Positions 7,353 to 13,412 of a stretch of 20,634 nucleotides of DNA are shown here, in pieces; position 1 is the stretch's first letter; every line of letters begins with the position of its first letter. The translations under genes and the position numbers were made by a program. Source of the DNA: a virus; IMG/VR virus record IMGVR_UViG_3300023179_003186, positions 1 through 20,634 of that record. One strand, given 5' to 3'. Below the pieces are notes generated by a model, which saw only the letters and a program-made list of their open reading frames with translations, made no database searches and was not told the DNA's origin.

Positions 7353-7451
7353 GGTCGATGCTAGGGTAGCTCCCTAGATGATCTGGTGCAATTCGGGATA
7401 GCACCAGCTAGAACGGGGTGCAGCTTTCGCGGTCGCACCAGAAGCCCGACC
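7353..7451 (+). ncRNA. Structured non-coding segment, possible four-way junction RNA
   Basis: No open frame fits here. GGTCG (7353-7357) can pair with CGACC (7447-7451) and enclose three hairpins: CTAGGG/CCCTAG (7361-7377, loop 5), CTGGTGC/GCACCAG (7383-7407, loop 11) and GGTGC/GCACC (7417-7439, loop 13). The result looks like a cloverleaf without a T-loop sequence. It ends two bases before the tRNA-like element at 7454, so the two may be one transcript. An alternative pairing of CCCG (7445-7448) with CGGG (7453-7456) competes. The fold was drawn by eye and is inference. Confidence 0.35.
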
Positions 7452-7453
7452 AC

Positions 7454-7571
7454 GGGTCAGTAGATCAGAGGTAGATCAGCGACCATTCGGAGTTGAAACG
7501 ATTCCGAACGGCGAAGCAGCAATGCGTAGCCGTCTGAGACGAGGACGTAGGTTCAAATCCTACCTGACCCC
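7454..7571 (+). tRNA. tRNA-like RNA with non-canonical middle (element 1)
   Basis: A perfect 7-bp acceptor stem forms from GGGTCAG (7454-7460) and CTGACCC (7564-7570). It is followed by T8-A9 and a textbook D arm, GATC-AGAGGTA-GATC (7463-7477). The T arm is GTAGG-TTCAAAT-CCTAC (7547-7563). No CCA is encoded. Between D and T arms lie 69 nt, against about 22-40 in ordinary tRNAs, and no 5-bp/7-nt anticodon arm with T33 can be drawn. Instead there is a stem TTCGGAG/TTCCGAA with a 9-nt loop (7486-7508) and a stem ACGGC/GCCGT (about 7508-7534) enclosing a GCAATGCGT segment. It could be a degenerate tRNA, an intron-bearing tRNA or a tRNA-mimic RNA. Confidence 0.55.
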
Positions 7572-7573
7572 TT

Positions 7574-7602
7574 GCAACCTAGCCCGCCGTGGGCTAGGTT
7601 GC
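7574..7602 (+). terminator. 12-bp perfect hairpin after tRNA-like element 1
   Basis: GCAACCTAGCCC (7574-7585) and its exact complement (7591-7602) flank a GCCGT loop, three bases after the tRNA-like element. There is no T-tract directly after it (TGATTCTAGGTTTATTTA follows), so it may be an RNA-processing or 3'-protecting hairpin and not a classical rho-independent terminator. From here to the gene at 7637 only a weak ribosome-binding site (AGAGGG) is seen. Confidence 0.5.
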
Positions 7603-7636
7603 TGATTCTAGGTTTATTTAGAAAGAGGGTATTCCG

Positions 7637-7873
7637 ATGCGGAAACCAACAATTTTCGCGGCGATGGTCATTGCCGCCTCGTTCGCAGTCCAGTCGTTCG
7701 CAGGCGACACCCAAACGGTCTTTGACCGTTTGGGCCGACCGGTAGCGAAGGTCGCAACCTGCGTCGGCGGGACTTGCTCGCAAGTCTACGACCGAGTTGG
7801 CCGACCTGTTGCCAAGATCGTCAAGACCGCTGGTAAAGTCGTTGTCTACGACCGATTGGGGCGACGACGCTAA
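7637..7873 (+). CDS. Small exported protein with three YD-like repeats
   Basis: The 78-residue product starts with a signal peptide: MRKPT, a hydrophobic core (IFAAMVIAASFAVQ) and a likely cleavage after SFA at residue 22. The mature part consists of three copies of a short unit: VFDRLGRPVAKV, VYDRVGRPVAKI and VYDRLGRRR. The YDxxGR core is the hallmark of YD/RHS repeats, here reduced to the bare motif. Two cysteines (residues 41 and 46, CVGGTC) could form a disulfide. AGAGGG precedes the ATG. It overlaps polA by one base (TAATG), so an exported peptide is coupled to the DNA polymerase. Function is unknown; a superinfection-exclusion or envelope role is only a guess. Confidence 0.65.
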   Translation: MRKPTIFAAMVIAASFAVQSFAGDTQTVFDRLGRPVAKVATCVGGTCSQVYDRVGRPVAKIVKTAGKVVVYDRLGRRR

Positions 7874-9234
7874 TGAAACCGGCATCCCCCCAAGCCTACG
7901 CCCTGATGCACCAAGGCTCATTGGCTCTATCGATGATGGAAAGCGTTGGTATGCCAGTCTGCGCAGAGCGTCTGGATACTGCGATTGCCGACATCGGCAA
8001 TCGCATCAAGGGGATGGAAGCGGAATTGCGGTCGATGCCTGAGTACGAGGAGCAGCGAAAGCGATACGGAGCCAAGACAAAACTTGGCTCCCGAGAGCAA
8101 TTAGCCGACATCTTGTACAACGTCATGGGATTCCCCGGGGGAGTCGTCAATCCAGAGACAGGTAAACTGTCTCTGGATGACGAGGATCTCCGGGAAATCG
8201 ATACGCCATACACAAAGCTATTCCAACGCACACAGAAGTTGGAAAAGCTGCGTGGGACGTATCTGGCCCCATTCAAGCGAGAACTCTGCAACGGCAGAGT
8301 TCACGCTTTTTTCAATCTACACAAGGTTACGACGTATCGGTCAAGTTCGGATTCTCCGAACTTGCAGAACATCCCGATCCGAGATCCCGACATCGGGAAG
8401 GTGATTCGGGGGATTATCAAGCCTAGCGATCCGAACAACGTGATTGTGGAGATCGACTATTCAACCCTAGAAGTGGTGATAGGCGCATGTTTGCATCGAG
8501 ATCCTTCGATGATGGAGTACCTAACCACTGGATTCGATTTCCACAGAGCCACTGCTCAGGATTGTTTCTTCCTTGGAGAAGATGTTCCTAAGCCCTTGCG
8601 ACAGATGGCAAAAGTCACAAATTTCAGTTTGATCTACGGAGACTATTACGCTGCCATTGCTAAAAAGCTCTGGAAAAGTGCAGAGTCAGCAACATATAAC
8701 GATGTTCCAGTCCATGAATATCTCAAGACGAAAAACATTCGATCACTGGGCACAGAACACAATATGCCCCCAGATACTTTTACATACCACATGAAAGGCG
8801 TTTGTGATAGGTTCTGGTCGCAACGATTTCCGGTTTTCGCCAAGTGGCGAAACGACACCTGGGAAGGGTATTTGCGAAACGGCTGTCTATACACAAAGAC
8901 TGGATTCAGAATTCACGGAGTCTACAAGCGAAACGAGATTCTGAACGTAGAAACCCAAGGATGTGCGTTTCACTGCCTTCTCAAAAGTGTTATTGAGATC
9001 ACCAAAGAGATTCTCAAAAGACGCATGGGAACCCGATTGATTTGCCAGATTCACGACTCTATTCTGGCAGAAGTACCTAGACAGGAAGTCGATGATTACA
9101 TAGAAATGGCAAATGCCATTATGACGCATAAACTGGCCGCACAGTGGCCTTGGATAGTTTTACCCCTCAGCACCGAAGTAGAAGTAGGAGAAGATTCATG
9201 GGCGAGCAAGAAAGCCTACCACAAGGCAAGCTAG
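7873..9234 (+). CDS. polA: Family A DNA polymerase without 3'-5' exonuclease domain
   Basis: The 453-residue product covers only the thumb, fingers and palm of a Pol I-type polymerase. A TYRSSSDSPNLQNIP segment (motif 1/2 region) precedes motif A DYSTLE (D195, E200). Motif B is RQMAKVTNFSLIYG (243-256), with F251 at the position that discriminates against dideoxynucleotides. Motif C is IHDSI (D395), in which the usual glutamate after HD is serine. The N-terminal 150 residues are too short for, and lack, an exonuclease domain, so proofreading must come from elsewhere or be absent. ATG 7873 shares a base with the previous stop. The 5' half is rich in perfect inverted repeats; the part after about 8440 has few. 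Confidence 0.9.
   Translation: MKPASPQAYALMHQGSLALSMMESVGMPVCAERLDTAIADIGNRIKGMEAELRSMPEYEEQRKRYGAKTKLGSREQLADILYNVMGFPGGVVNPETGKLSLDDEDLREIDTPYTKLFQRTQKLEKLRGTYLAPFKRELCNGRVHAFFNLHKVTTYRSSSDSPNLQNIPIRDPDIGKVIRGIIKPSDPNNVIVEIDYSTLEVVIGACLHRDPSMMEYLTTGFDFHRATAQDCFFLGEDVPKPLRQMAKVTNFSLIYGDYYAAIAKKLWKSAESATYNDVPVHEYLKTKNIRSLGTEHNMPPDTFTYHMKGVCDRFWSQRFPVFAKWRNDTWEGYLRNGCLYTKTGFRIHGVYKRNEILNVETQGCAFHCLLKSVIEITKEILKRRMGTRLICQIHDSILAEVPRQEVDDYIEMANAIMTHKLAAQWPWIVLPLSTEVEVGEDSWASKKAYHKAS
8150..8178. repeat. 12-bp perfect intragenic inverted repeat
   Basis: ATCCAGAGACAG (8150-8161) and its exact complement (8167-8178) flank GTAAA in the polymerase gene. Confidence 0.95.
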
Positions 9235-9803
9235 ACAAATTACCTCCAATCATAGGATTACGGGGGGAGATTGGCTCCGGCAAGGACACCGCAGCCTCAT
9301 GGCTTGCATACCATTTCGGCTATGGAATCATGGGGTTTTCCGATCCTGTGTACGAAGCCTTGTACCGACTCAATCCCCCGGTGTTGGTTGCCCACCACCG
9401 GTGTATTTATCTACAAACCCTCGTCGATAAAGACGGTTGGGACACGATCAAACGGCGGTATCCCGCCGTTCGACAAATGCTCCGTACCATCGGTACGGAA
9501 AATGGCAGGGATGTATTCGGTGATTACTGCTGGGTGAACATCGCCAAGCAGCGTATGCGGGAAAAAAATCTCCCGAGGTGTGCTTTTCGTGACGTTCGGT
9601 TTTCCGAAGAAGCAGAGTTCATTAAAGCCAACGGCGGCGAGATTTGGGAGATCCAGGGGCGAGTCTCCGAGGAAGTCGCAACCCTGCCTGCACACCGAAG
9701 CGAACAACAGCAATTCGCTGTTGATCGCATCGTTCTGAACGACGGATCACTCCCCCAATTCCAACGTCGAATCACCGAGATTATGAAGGGATTTCTAAAG
9801 TAA
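9198..9803 (+). CDS. Deoxynucleoside monophosphate kinase
   Basis: The 201-residue product has a P-loop GEIGSGKDT (23-31), the form with Asp after Lys that is typical of phage dNMP kinases (T4 gene 1 type). Later segments GFSDPVYEALYRL, MLRTIGTENGRDVFGDYCW and FRDVRFSEEAEFIKANGGEI match the LID/substrate regions of the family. It phosphorylates dNMPs to dNDPs to feed replication. ATG 9198 is chosen over an upstream in-frame ATG (9144) because GGAG at 9187-9190 lies just before it and the P-loop follows at a normal distance. It overlaps the 3' end of polA by 37 bases and the clamp loader by one (TAATG). Confidence 0.85.
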   Translation: MGEQESLPQGKLDKLPPIIGLRGEIGSGKDTAASWLAYHFGYGIMGFSDPVYEALYRLNPPVLVAHHRCIYLQTLVDKDGWDTIKRRYPAVRQMLRTIGTENGRDVFGDYCWVNIAKQRMREKNLPRCAFRDVRFSEEAEFIKANGGEIWEIQGRVSEEVATLPAHRSEQQQFAVDRIVLNDGSLPQFQRRITEIMKGFLK

Positions 9804-10705
9804 TGGGCCTTTATCAAAAGTACCGACCATCCACCCTGGCCGATCTTGTCGGCCAGGAAGCCGTTGTCAACCAGTTGAAGTCAATGCTTGCCAAGCAAGC
9901 ATTGCCTCACGCACTCTTGTTTTCCGGCCCTAGCGGAACAGGCAAGACGACCTTGGCGAGAATACTCGCCAAGGAACTTGGAGCATCCGGCGTTGACATT
10001 ATCGAGAAGAACGCAGCTAGCGACAACGGAGTTGACGCTATCCGCGAGATCGAGGGCCGATTGCAGATGCGTGGGCTCTCTGGGGGCAAGCGGATTTACA
10101 TCATCGATGAAGCCCACCAAATCACTTCCCAAGGTCAGCGAGCGATGCTCAAGATGACCGAGGACACTCCGGCACACGTCTACTTCATTCTGTGTACGAC
10201 CAACCCAGAGAAGCTGGAAAAGCCGTTGCAGACTCGCTTGACACATTTGAAGCTCGGCGATGTCAGCATCGCCGACTTGAACACGTTAGTAAATCGAGTG
10301 GCAACTGCCGAGGGAATCGACTGTATCGCTACGATGATCTCGCAGGCTGCCAATGGCAGTCCAAGGCAAGCCTTGGTACTGCTAGAGCAGATTGCCAACG
10401 CTCCGAAGGAGCGTTGGCCGGAGATCCTCGGCAACCCTGAGGAACTCAAACCAGACGTATTCAAGCTGGTTCAGGATCTATACGCTGGTAGGAAAATCTT
10501 CCCGACCCACAGTCTAGTCTTGAAGGATCTCCCCGAAGGGGAGATCGAGCGACTACGTTGTGCGATTATGTCCTACGGCGCGACCATGATTTTGAACGGA
10601 AAATCAGTCGCAACCTTGGTCAAGATCATGTCTCAGTTTGAGAATCCATTTTTTTCTTCCCGCAAACCCGGATTTATTCTTGCTTTGGTCAGGGCTTCGG
10701 CGTAG
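9803..10705 (+). CDS. Clamp loader AAA+ subunit (DnaX/RFC small subunit-like)
   Basis: The 300-residue product begins with the signature YQKYRPSTLADLVGQE. It has Walker A GPSGTGKTT (42-50), Walker B IYIIDEAH (98-105) and sensor 1 CTTN (131-134). The arginine-finger motif reads LQTRLTH where bacterial/archaeal loaders have SRC/SRF. The four-cysteine zinc module of bacterial DnaX is absent, so it looks more like an RFC small subunit or T4 gp44. It should load the sliding clamp encoded at 19581. No second loader subunit (delta, delta' or gp62-like) is recognisable in the window. Several perfect stems lie inside (9882-9904, 9951-9974, 10394-10418). Confidence 0.9.
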   Translation: MGLYQKYRPSTLADLVGQEAVVNQLKSMLAKQALPHALLFSGPSGTGKTTLARILAKELGASGVDIIEKNAASDNGVDAIREIEGRLQMRGLSGGKRIYIIDEAHQITSQGQRAMLKMTEDTPAHVYFILCTTNPEKLEKPLQTRLTHLKLGDVSIADLNTLVNRVATAEGIDCIATMISQAANGSPRQALVLLEQIANAPKERWPEILGNPEELKPDVFKLVQDLYAGRKIFPTHSLVLKDLPEGEIERLRCAIMSYGATMILNGKSVATLVKIMSQFENPFFSSRKPGFILALVRASA

Positions 10706-10749
10706 AACCTAGCACAGTCGGATTAACAATTTTCACTTAGGAGGCAGCA

Positions 10750-11169
10750 ATGTCTGACCAAACAAACTTGTCGGTAGATCGCAACCGTCTTGATTCGGAT
10801 CTCGAAGCACTCCCTCAGGACATCCTGCTGTGGAATCGCGCCGCGACCGAGGATGCTACTTCGCTCCTGGTTGCCGAAAACCATTTGAAACTTGTCGAAG
10901 CTAAACTCAGCATCGACATTCGACAAAACCCCATCAACTATGGGGTCACAAAAACGACTGAGGACACCATTAAGGCATTGATCCTCGTTCAGCCCGGCTA
11001 CATCGAAGCACAACAGGCAGTAGTCGCGGCTAAAACCAAGTTGTCCGAGAGTCGCGCGGTTTGCGATGCTCTCGACGCGAAGCGTTCCAGTTTGAAGTAT
11101 TTGACCGAGTTGACCATCGCTGGTTTCCTCGGTTCCACCACCATCCAACCAAAGGGAGTGAAGAACTAA
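10750..11169 (+). CDS. UvsY-like recombination mediator candidate
   Basis: The 139-residue product is largely helical. After DRNRLDSDLEALPQDILLWN come two long heptad-like segments (about residues 35-60 and 82-115), which probably form a coiled coil. Its length equals T4 UvsY (137 residues). The layout of basic N-terminal helix, 'LxxVEAKLxxxIR' helix, and a C-terminal helix with KRSSLKYL matches proteins that sit beside ssDNA-binding proteins in phages. It starts after the only real gap (44 bases) in this block, with AGGAGG at 10738-10743, and is one base ahead of the gp32-like gene. UvsY loads UvsX onto gp32-coated DNA; both partners are in the window. Assignment is by context and shape, not by a diagnostic motif. 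Confidence 0.5.
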   Translation: MSDQTNLSVDRNRLDSDLEALPQDILLWNRAATEDATSLLVAENHLKLVEAKLSIDIRQNPINYGVTKTTEDTIKALILVQPGYIEAQQAVVAAKTKLSESRAVCDALDAKRSSLKYLTELTIAGFLGSTTIQPKGVKN

Positions 11170-11170
11170 C

Positions 11171-12304
11171 ATGGCGTTGTCATCAAAGAAAACCCGAGAT
11201 AAAGCAGCAGAAGGTCGTGGCGGCGGTGTCCTGAGGATTCCTCAGGGCGAAAAGCCGCTCAAGATCGACAAGGCAGGTACGATCAAGATGGTGATCTTGC
11301 CGTACACTGTGCCTCAGGGTGCGAAGCACCCTGTCGCAAAGGACGGCGAGTTGCACTATGCTCGCGACTACTACGTCCACAACAACATGGGTTCAGACGG
11401 CAAAGGTTATGCCATCTGCCCTAAGTTGACCAAGGGCGGTAAATGCCCAATCTGTGACGGCATCAGTGCCGCCATTGATTCGGGGGAACTGACCAAGGAG
11501 ACGGCCAAGAAGTTCTACGCCAAGCAACGCACACTGTACACAGTGTGGTTGCCTGAGCAGAACCAAGTCGTGCTGTTTGACCACAGCTACCACCTGTTCT
11601 CCAAGCAGTTGAACACGACCGTTTCGGCCAAGGTCGCGATCCCAGGTCGCGAGTGGATTGACTACTTCGCTGATCCAGTCGAAGGTGCGTATATTTACGT
11701 CACCTTCGCCGAGAAGCCGCTTCCTGGCAATAAGTGCTACGAAGCCGTCTCGTTCGATTTCGACCGACACGGCGGCGTTCCCGATGCGATCTTGGCCCAA
11801 GCTCTGCAACTCGATAACCTGCTGGTTATCGAGAGTGCAGAAACCTTGAAGGCCAAGTTCTATGACGAAGATCCGGAGGATCTTTCGGCTGTCCCTGCTG
11901 AAACCGAGGCTCCCGCCACGGTTTCTGCTGAGATGAAACCAGTTCCGGCTCCAAAGCCGTTGGATATTCCGAAACCTGCTGTTCCTGAGTCAAAGGTGCA
12001 AAGACCCACGGTCACGACGACCCAACCACCAGCACCGGCGACTACGACGGCAGATTCCTGGCCTGCCAAGGGTTCGGTGGTTTACCACCGAACCTTGGGC
12101 CAAGTGACAGTCCACAAGAACGCCGGAGGGGTCATCAGCGTCTTTGACAAAGAGGATGAACCCCACAAGGTAAACTTGGCAGACTTGTCGCGAGAGCCTG
12201 TGGCACAAGCGACAGAAACCACGCCTGCGGCATCGCCGGAACCAGTACCAGCTTCCGCTGGTTCGGGTGATAGCGAAGCGTGGGATTCGGATTGGCCTGA
12301 GTAA
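11171..12304 (+). CDS. gp32-like single-stranded DNA-binding protein with extra C-terminal domain
   Basis: The 377-residue product has a basic N terminus (KKTRDKAAEGRGGG), which in T4 gp32 mediates cooperativity. It then has a zinc site H70-x12-C83-x8-C92-x2-C95, almost the same spacing as T4 gp32 (His-x12-Cys-x9-Cys-x2-Cys). The OB-fold core extends to about residue 235, with YFADPVEGAYIYVTFAEKP and FDFDRHGG segments. A long Pro/Ala/Thr linker (about 240-295) follows, then a small beta-rich segment (GSVVYHRTLGQVTVHK..., about 300-335) not present in T4 gp32. It ends in an acidic tail (SGDSEAWDSDWPE) like those that recruit partner proteins. It coats ssDNA at the fork and for UvsX. The extra domain is unusual. 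Confidence 0.85.
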   Translation: MALSSKKTRDKAAEGRGGGVLRIPQGEKPLKIDKAGTIKMVILPYTVPQGAKHPVAKDGELHYARDYYVHNNMGSDGKGYAICPKLTKGGKCPICDGISAAIDSGELTKETAKKFYAKQRTLYTVWLPEQNQVVLFDHSYHLFSKQLNTTVSAKVAIPGREWIDYFADPVEGAYIYVTFAEKPLPGNKCYEAVSFDFDRHGGVPDAILAQALQLDNLLVIESAETLKAKFYDEDPEDLSAVPAETEAPATVSAEMKPVPAPKPLDIPKPAVPESKVQRPTVTTTQPPAPATTTADSWPAKGSVVYHRTLGQVTVHKNAGGVISVFDKEDEPHKVNLADLSREPVAQATETTPAASPEPVPASAGSGDSEAWDSDWPE

Positions 12305-12316
12305 AACTCAGGCCCA

Positions 12317-12434
12317 GGATCGGCGGCGTGGTGGGACACGCAACCCCGTCTATTGGTTGGCAACTCACTGGCGAAATGCGTGACGGCGATGATGGTGATG
12401 TATGCTGACGCAGGTTCAAATCCTGCCCGATCCT
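12317..12434 (+). tRNA. tRNA-like RNA with non-canonical middle (element 2)
   Basis: A perfect 7-bp acceptor stem forms from GGATCGG (12317-12323) and CCGATCC (12427-12433). The T arm is GCAGG-TTCAAAT-CCTGC (12410-12426). A 5-bp D-arm-like stem GCGTG/CACGC with a GTGGGA loop lies at 12326-12341, but T8 is missing. No anticodon arm of normal geometry is found; the nearest candidate, AACC/GGTT, has a 9-nt loop (12342-12358). CCGTC (12346-12350) can also pair with GACGG (12382-12386). Length, acceptor/T arms, an AATGCGT segment and a GACGYAGG entry into the T arm are shared with the element at 7454, so the two are related or built alike. No CCA is encoded. It starts 12 bases after the gp32-like stop. 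Confidence 0.5.
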
Positions 12435-12437
12435 TTT

Positions 12438-12463
12438 GTCGGGACTTGTAAACAAGTCCCGAC
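12438..12463 (+). terminator. 12-bp perfect hairpin after tRNA-like element 2
   Basis: GTCGGGACTTGT (12438-12449) and its exact complement (12452-12463) flank two A residues. TTTT precedes it and GTTTTCG follows, so it could terminate in either direction or form the 3' end of the tRNA-like transcript. Its position right after a tRNA-like element repeats the arrangement at 7574-7602. Confidence 0.6.
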
Positions 12464-12471
12464 GTTTTCGC

Positions 12472-12477
12472 TACAAT
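12472..12477 (+). promoter_or_regulatory. Possible -10 element
   Basis: TACAAT lies 45 bases before the ATG of the small basic gene and just after a hairpin terminator. No good -35 is present; the best candidate at 12446 (TTGTAA) is 20 nt away and inside the hairpin. A phage-specific or sigma-like-dependent promoter is possible. This is a weak call. Confidence 0.25.
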
Positions 12478-12521
12478 AGGGTTTTGGCCCGTTTTGCAAC
12501 ACTAGGCAATAGGAGAAACCC

Positions 12522-12677
12522 ATGCCACTGAAAAAAGGTTACAGTCAAAAGACGATCTCGGAAAATATCCGCAGAGAGAAGAAAAAGCATCCAGAAATGA
12601 GCAACAAGCAGGCGGCTGCGATTGCTTACTCGGTTGCTGAAAAAGCCAAGGCGAAAGCCAAGGGCAAGAAGAAATAA
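12522..12677 (+). CDS. Small basic conserved phage protein (MPLKKGYS family)
   Basis: This 51-residue protein starts [20 protein letters not shown] and ends in a Lys/Ala-rich tail. The N-terminal [16 protein letters not shown] motif followed by a 'KQAxAIAYS.A' helix is a widespread small phage/prophage protein of unknown function. AGGAG precedes the ATG by 8 bases. It stands alone between two hairpin-bounded non-coding stretches, so it is probably its own transcription unit. With about a third of residues Lys or Arg it likely binds nucleic acid, which is inference. Confidence 0.75.
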   Translation: MPLKKGYSQKTISENIRREKKKHPEMSNKQAAAIAYSVAEKAKAKAKGKKK

Positions 12678-12679
12678 CG

Positions 12680-12811
12680 GTTGGCCTGCCGCGCGGATTC
12701 TGATTTCTCCGCAAGATAGGCTGGTGCGAGGTAAGTGCCGGGCTTCATCTGTCCCATAACTACCTAGTTCGTGTGGCAAGTGACCCAAAACCTCCAACTT
12801 GCGCACCGGAC
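12680..12811 (+). ncRNA. Structured non-coding stretch before terminator
   Basis: No gene fits between 12678 and 12878. Complementary arms suggest a multibranched RNA: GCGGA/TCCGC (12693-12712), a long-range GGTGCG/CGCACC (12723-12728 with 12802-12807), and inside it AGGTA/TACCT (12729-12765) and GCAAGT/ACTTGC (12776-12802). GTTGG (12680-12684) could also pair with CCAAC (12794-12798). The stretch ends right before a strong terminator, as expected for a small RNA or long 3' UTR. The fold was drawn by eye. Confidence 0.35.
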
Positions 12812-12818
12812 AAATACC

Positions 12819-12858
12819 CCACCCACCGCTTACTGAGTCAGGCGGTGGGTGGTTTTTT
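12819..12858 (+). terminator. Rho-independent terminator
   Basis: CCACCCACCGC (12819-12829) pairs perfectly with 12842-12852 around a 12-nt loop and is followed directly by six T residues (12853-12858). This is the clearest intrinsic terminator of the window. It separates the small basic gene and its structured 3' region from the nucleotidase operon. Confidence 0.9.
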
Positions 12859-12878
12859 CATGTTTTTACAAGGGCAAA

Positions 12879-13412
12879 ATGATGGTTGTTAACGTTGATT
12901 GCGATGGAGTTTTGGGTGATTGGGTTAAGCAGGTGCATCTATGGGCCGATAAGCCTCTCAAGCCTTGGAAGGCTTGGGACGGCTTCTCGGAATACGGTAT
13001 AACCCAAGACCAGCTTGACGACATGATGTCGTTCGTATCGTTTTGGGATTCGATGGAACTCTTGCCAGGGGCCAAGAAGCTCTGGGCCGAAGTCGGCAAA
13101 CTTGCCGACTCGGTATACATCTGCACTCGACCGTTCCCACATCCGAATTGCTTGTACGGCAGGGCCGTATGGTTACAAAGGGAGTTGGGCATCAGCATCC
13201 GGCAGACGATCTACATGCACGACAAGTACGAACTGGCTCGCCCAGGGGCGATCCTGATCGACGATAATGTCGATAATTGTCGGCTTTTTGAGGCGGAAGG
13301 CGGTCGCGCAATCTTGTATCCTCAATCGTACAACAGTACGATTGAGATGAAAGACAAAACAGAGTTCGTCCTCGGTCAACTTCGTACCATCAAGGAGATC
13401 CTCAATGGCTAA
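12879..13412 (+). CDS. 5'(3')-deoxyribonucleotidase (HAD superfamily)
   Basis: The 177-residue product begins MMVVNVDCDGVLGDW. The DxD pair (D7, D9) is the HAD nucleophile/acid motif in the form seen in 5'(3')-deoxyribonucleotidases. Motif II is ICTRPF (Thr/Arg), and ILIDDNVDNC near the C terminus is the acidic motif IV. A cap insertion with YGITQDQLDDMM lies between motifs I and II. The enzyme dephosphorylates dNMPs and balances nucleotide pools, perhaps removing an unwanted nucleotide. ATG 12879 (or 12882) is chosen; a GTG at 12849 lies inside the terminator and is unlikely. It is the first gene after the terminator and overlaps the recombinase by 8 bases. Confidence 0.82.
   Translation: MMVVNVDCDGVLGDWVKQVHLWADKPLKPWKAWDGFSEYGITQDQLDDMMSFVSFWDSMELLPGAKKLWAEVGKLADSVYICTRPFPHPNCLYGRAVWLQRELGISIRQTIYMHDKYELARPGAILIDDNVDNCRLFEAEGGRAILYPQSYNSTIEMKDKTEFVLGQLRTIKEILNG

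Noticed and set aside
7486-7508. Anticodon GAA (tRNA-Phe) inside the TTGAAAC of tRNA-like element 1
   Set aside because: With TTGAAAC as the 7-nt loop the flanking bases (CGGAG and GATTC) do not pair; the stem that does form has a 9-nt loop, so no valid anticodon arm exists.
7454-7571. tmRNA
   Set aside because: The element has a real D arm, is far shorter than tmRNA and lacks pseudoknots and a tag frame that makes sense.
10723-11172. Long open frame on the reverse strand
   Set aside because: It lies antisense to the UvsY-like gene, has no ribosome-binding site or recognisable protein and is typical of mirror frames in GC-moderate coding DNA; the reverse frame at 13885-14589 was rejected for the same reason.
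12342-12358. Anticodon CTA (amber suppressor) in tRNA-like element 2
   Set aside because: GTCTATT could be read as a loop with T33 and CTA, but the flanking ACCCC and GGTTG do not form a 5-bp stem; the pairing AACC/GGTT leaves a 9-nt loop.
12849-12878. GTG start for the nucleotidase gene at 12849
   Set aside because: It lies within the terminator hairpin; the HAD motif begins right after ATG 12879/12882, as in the family.
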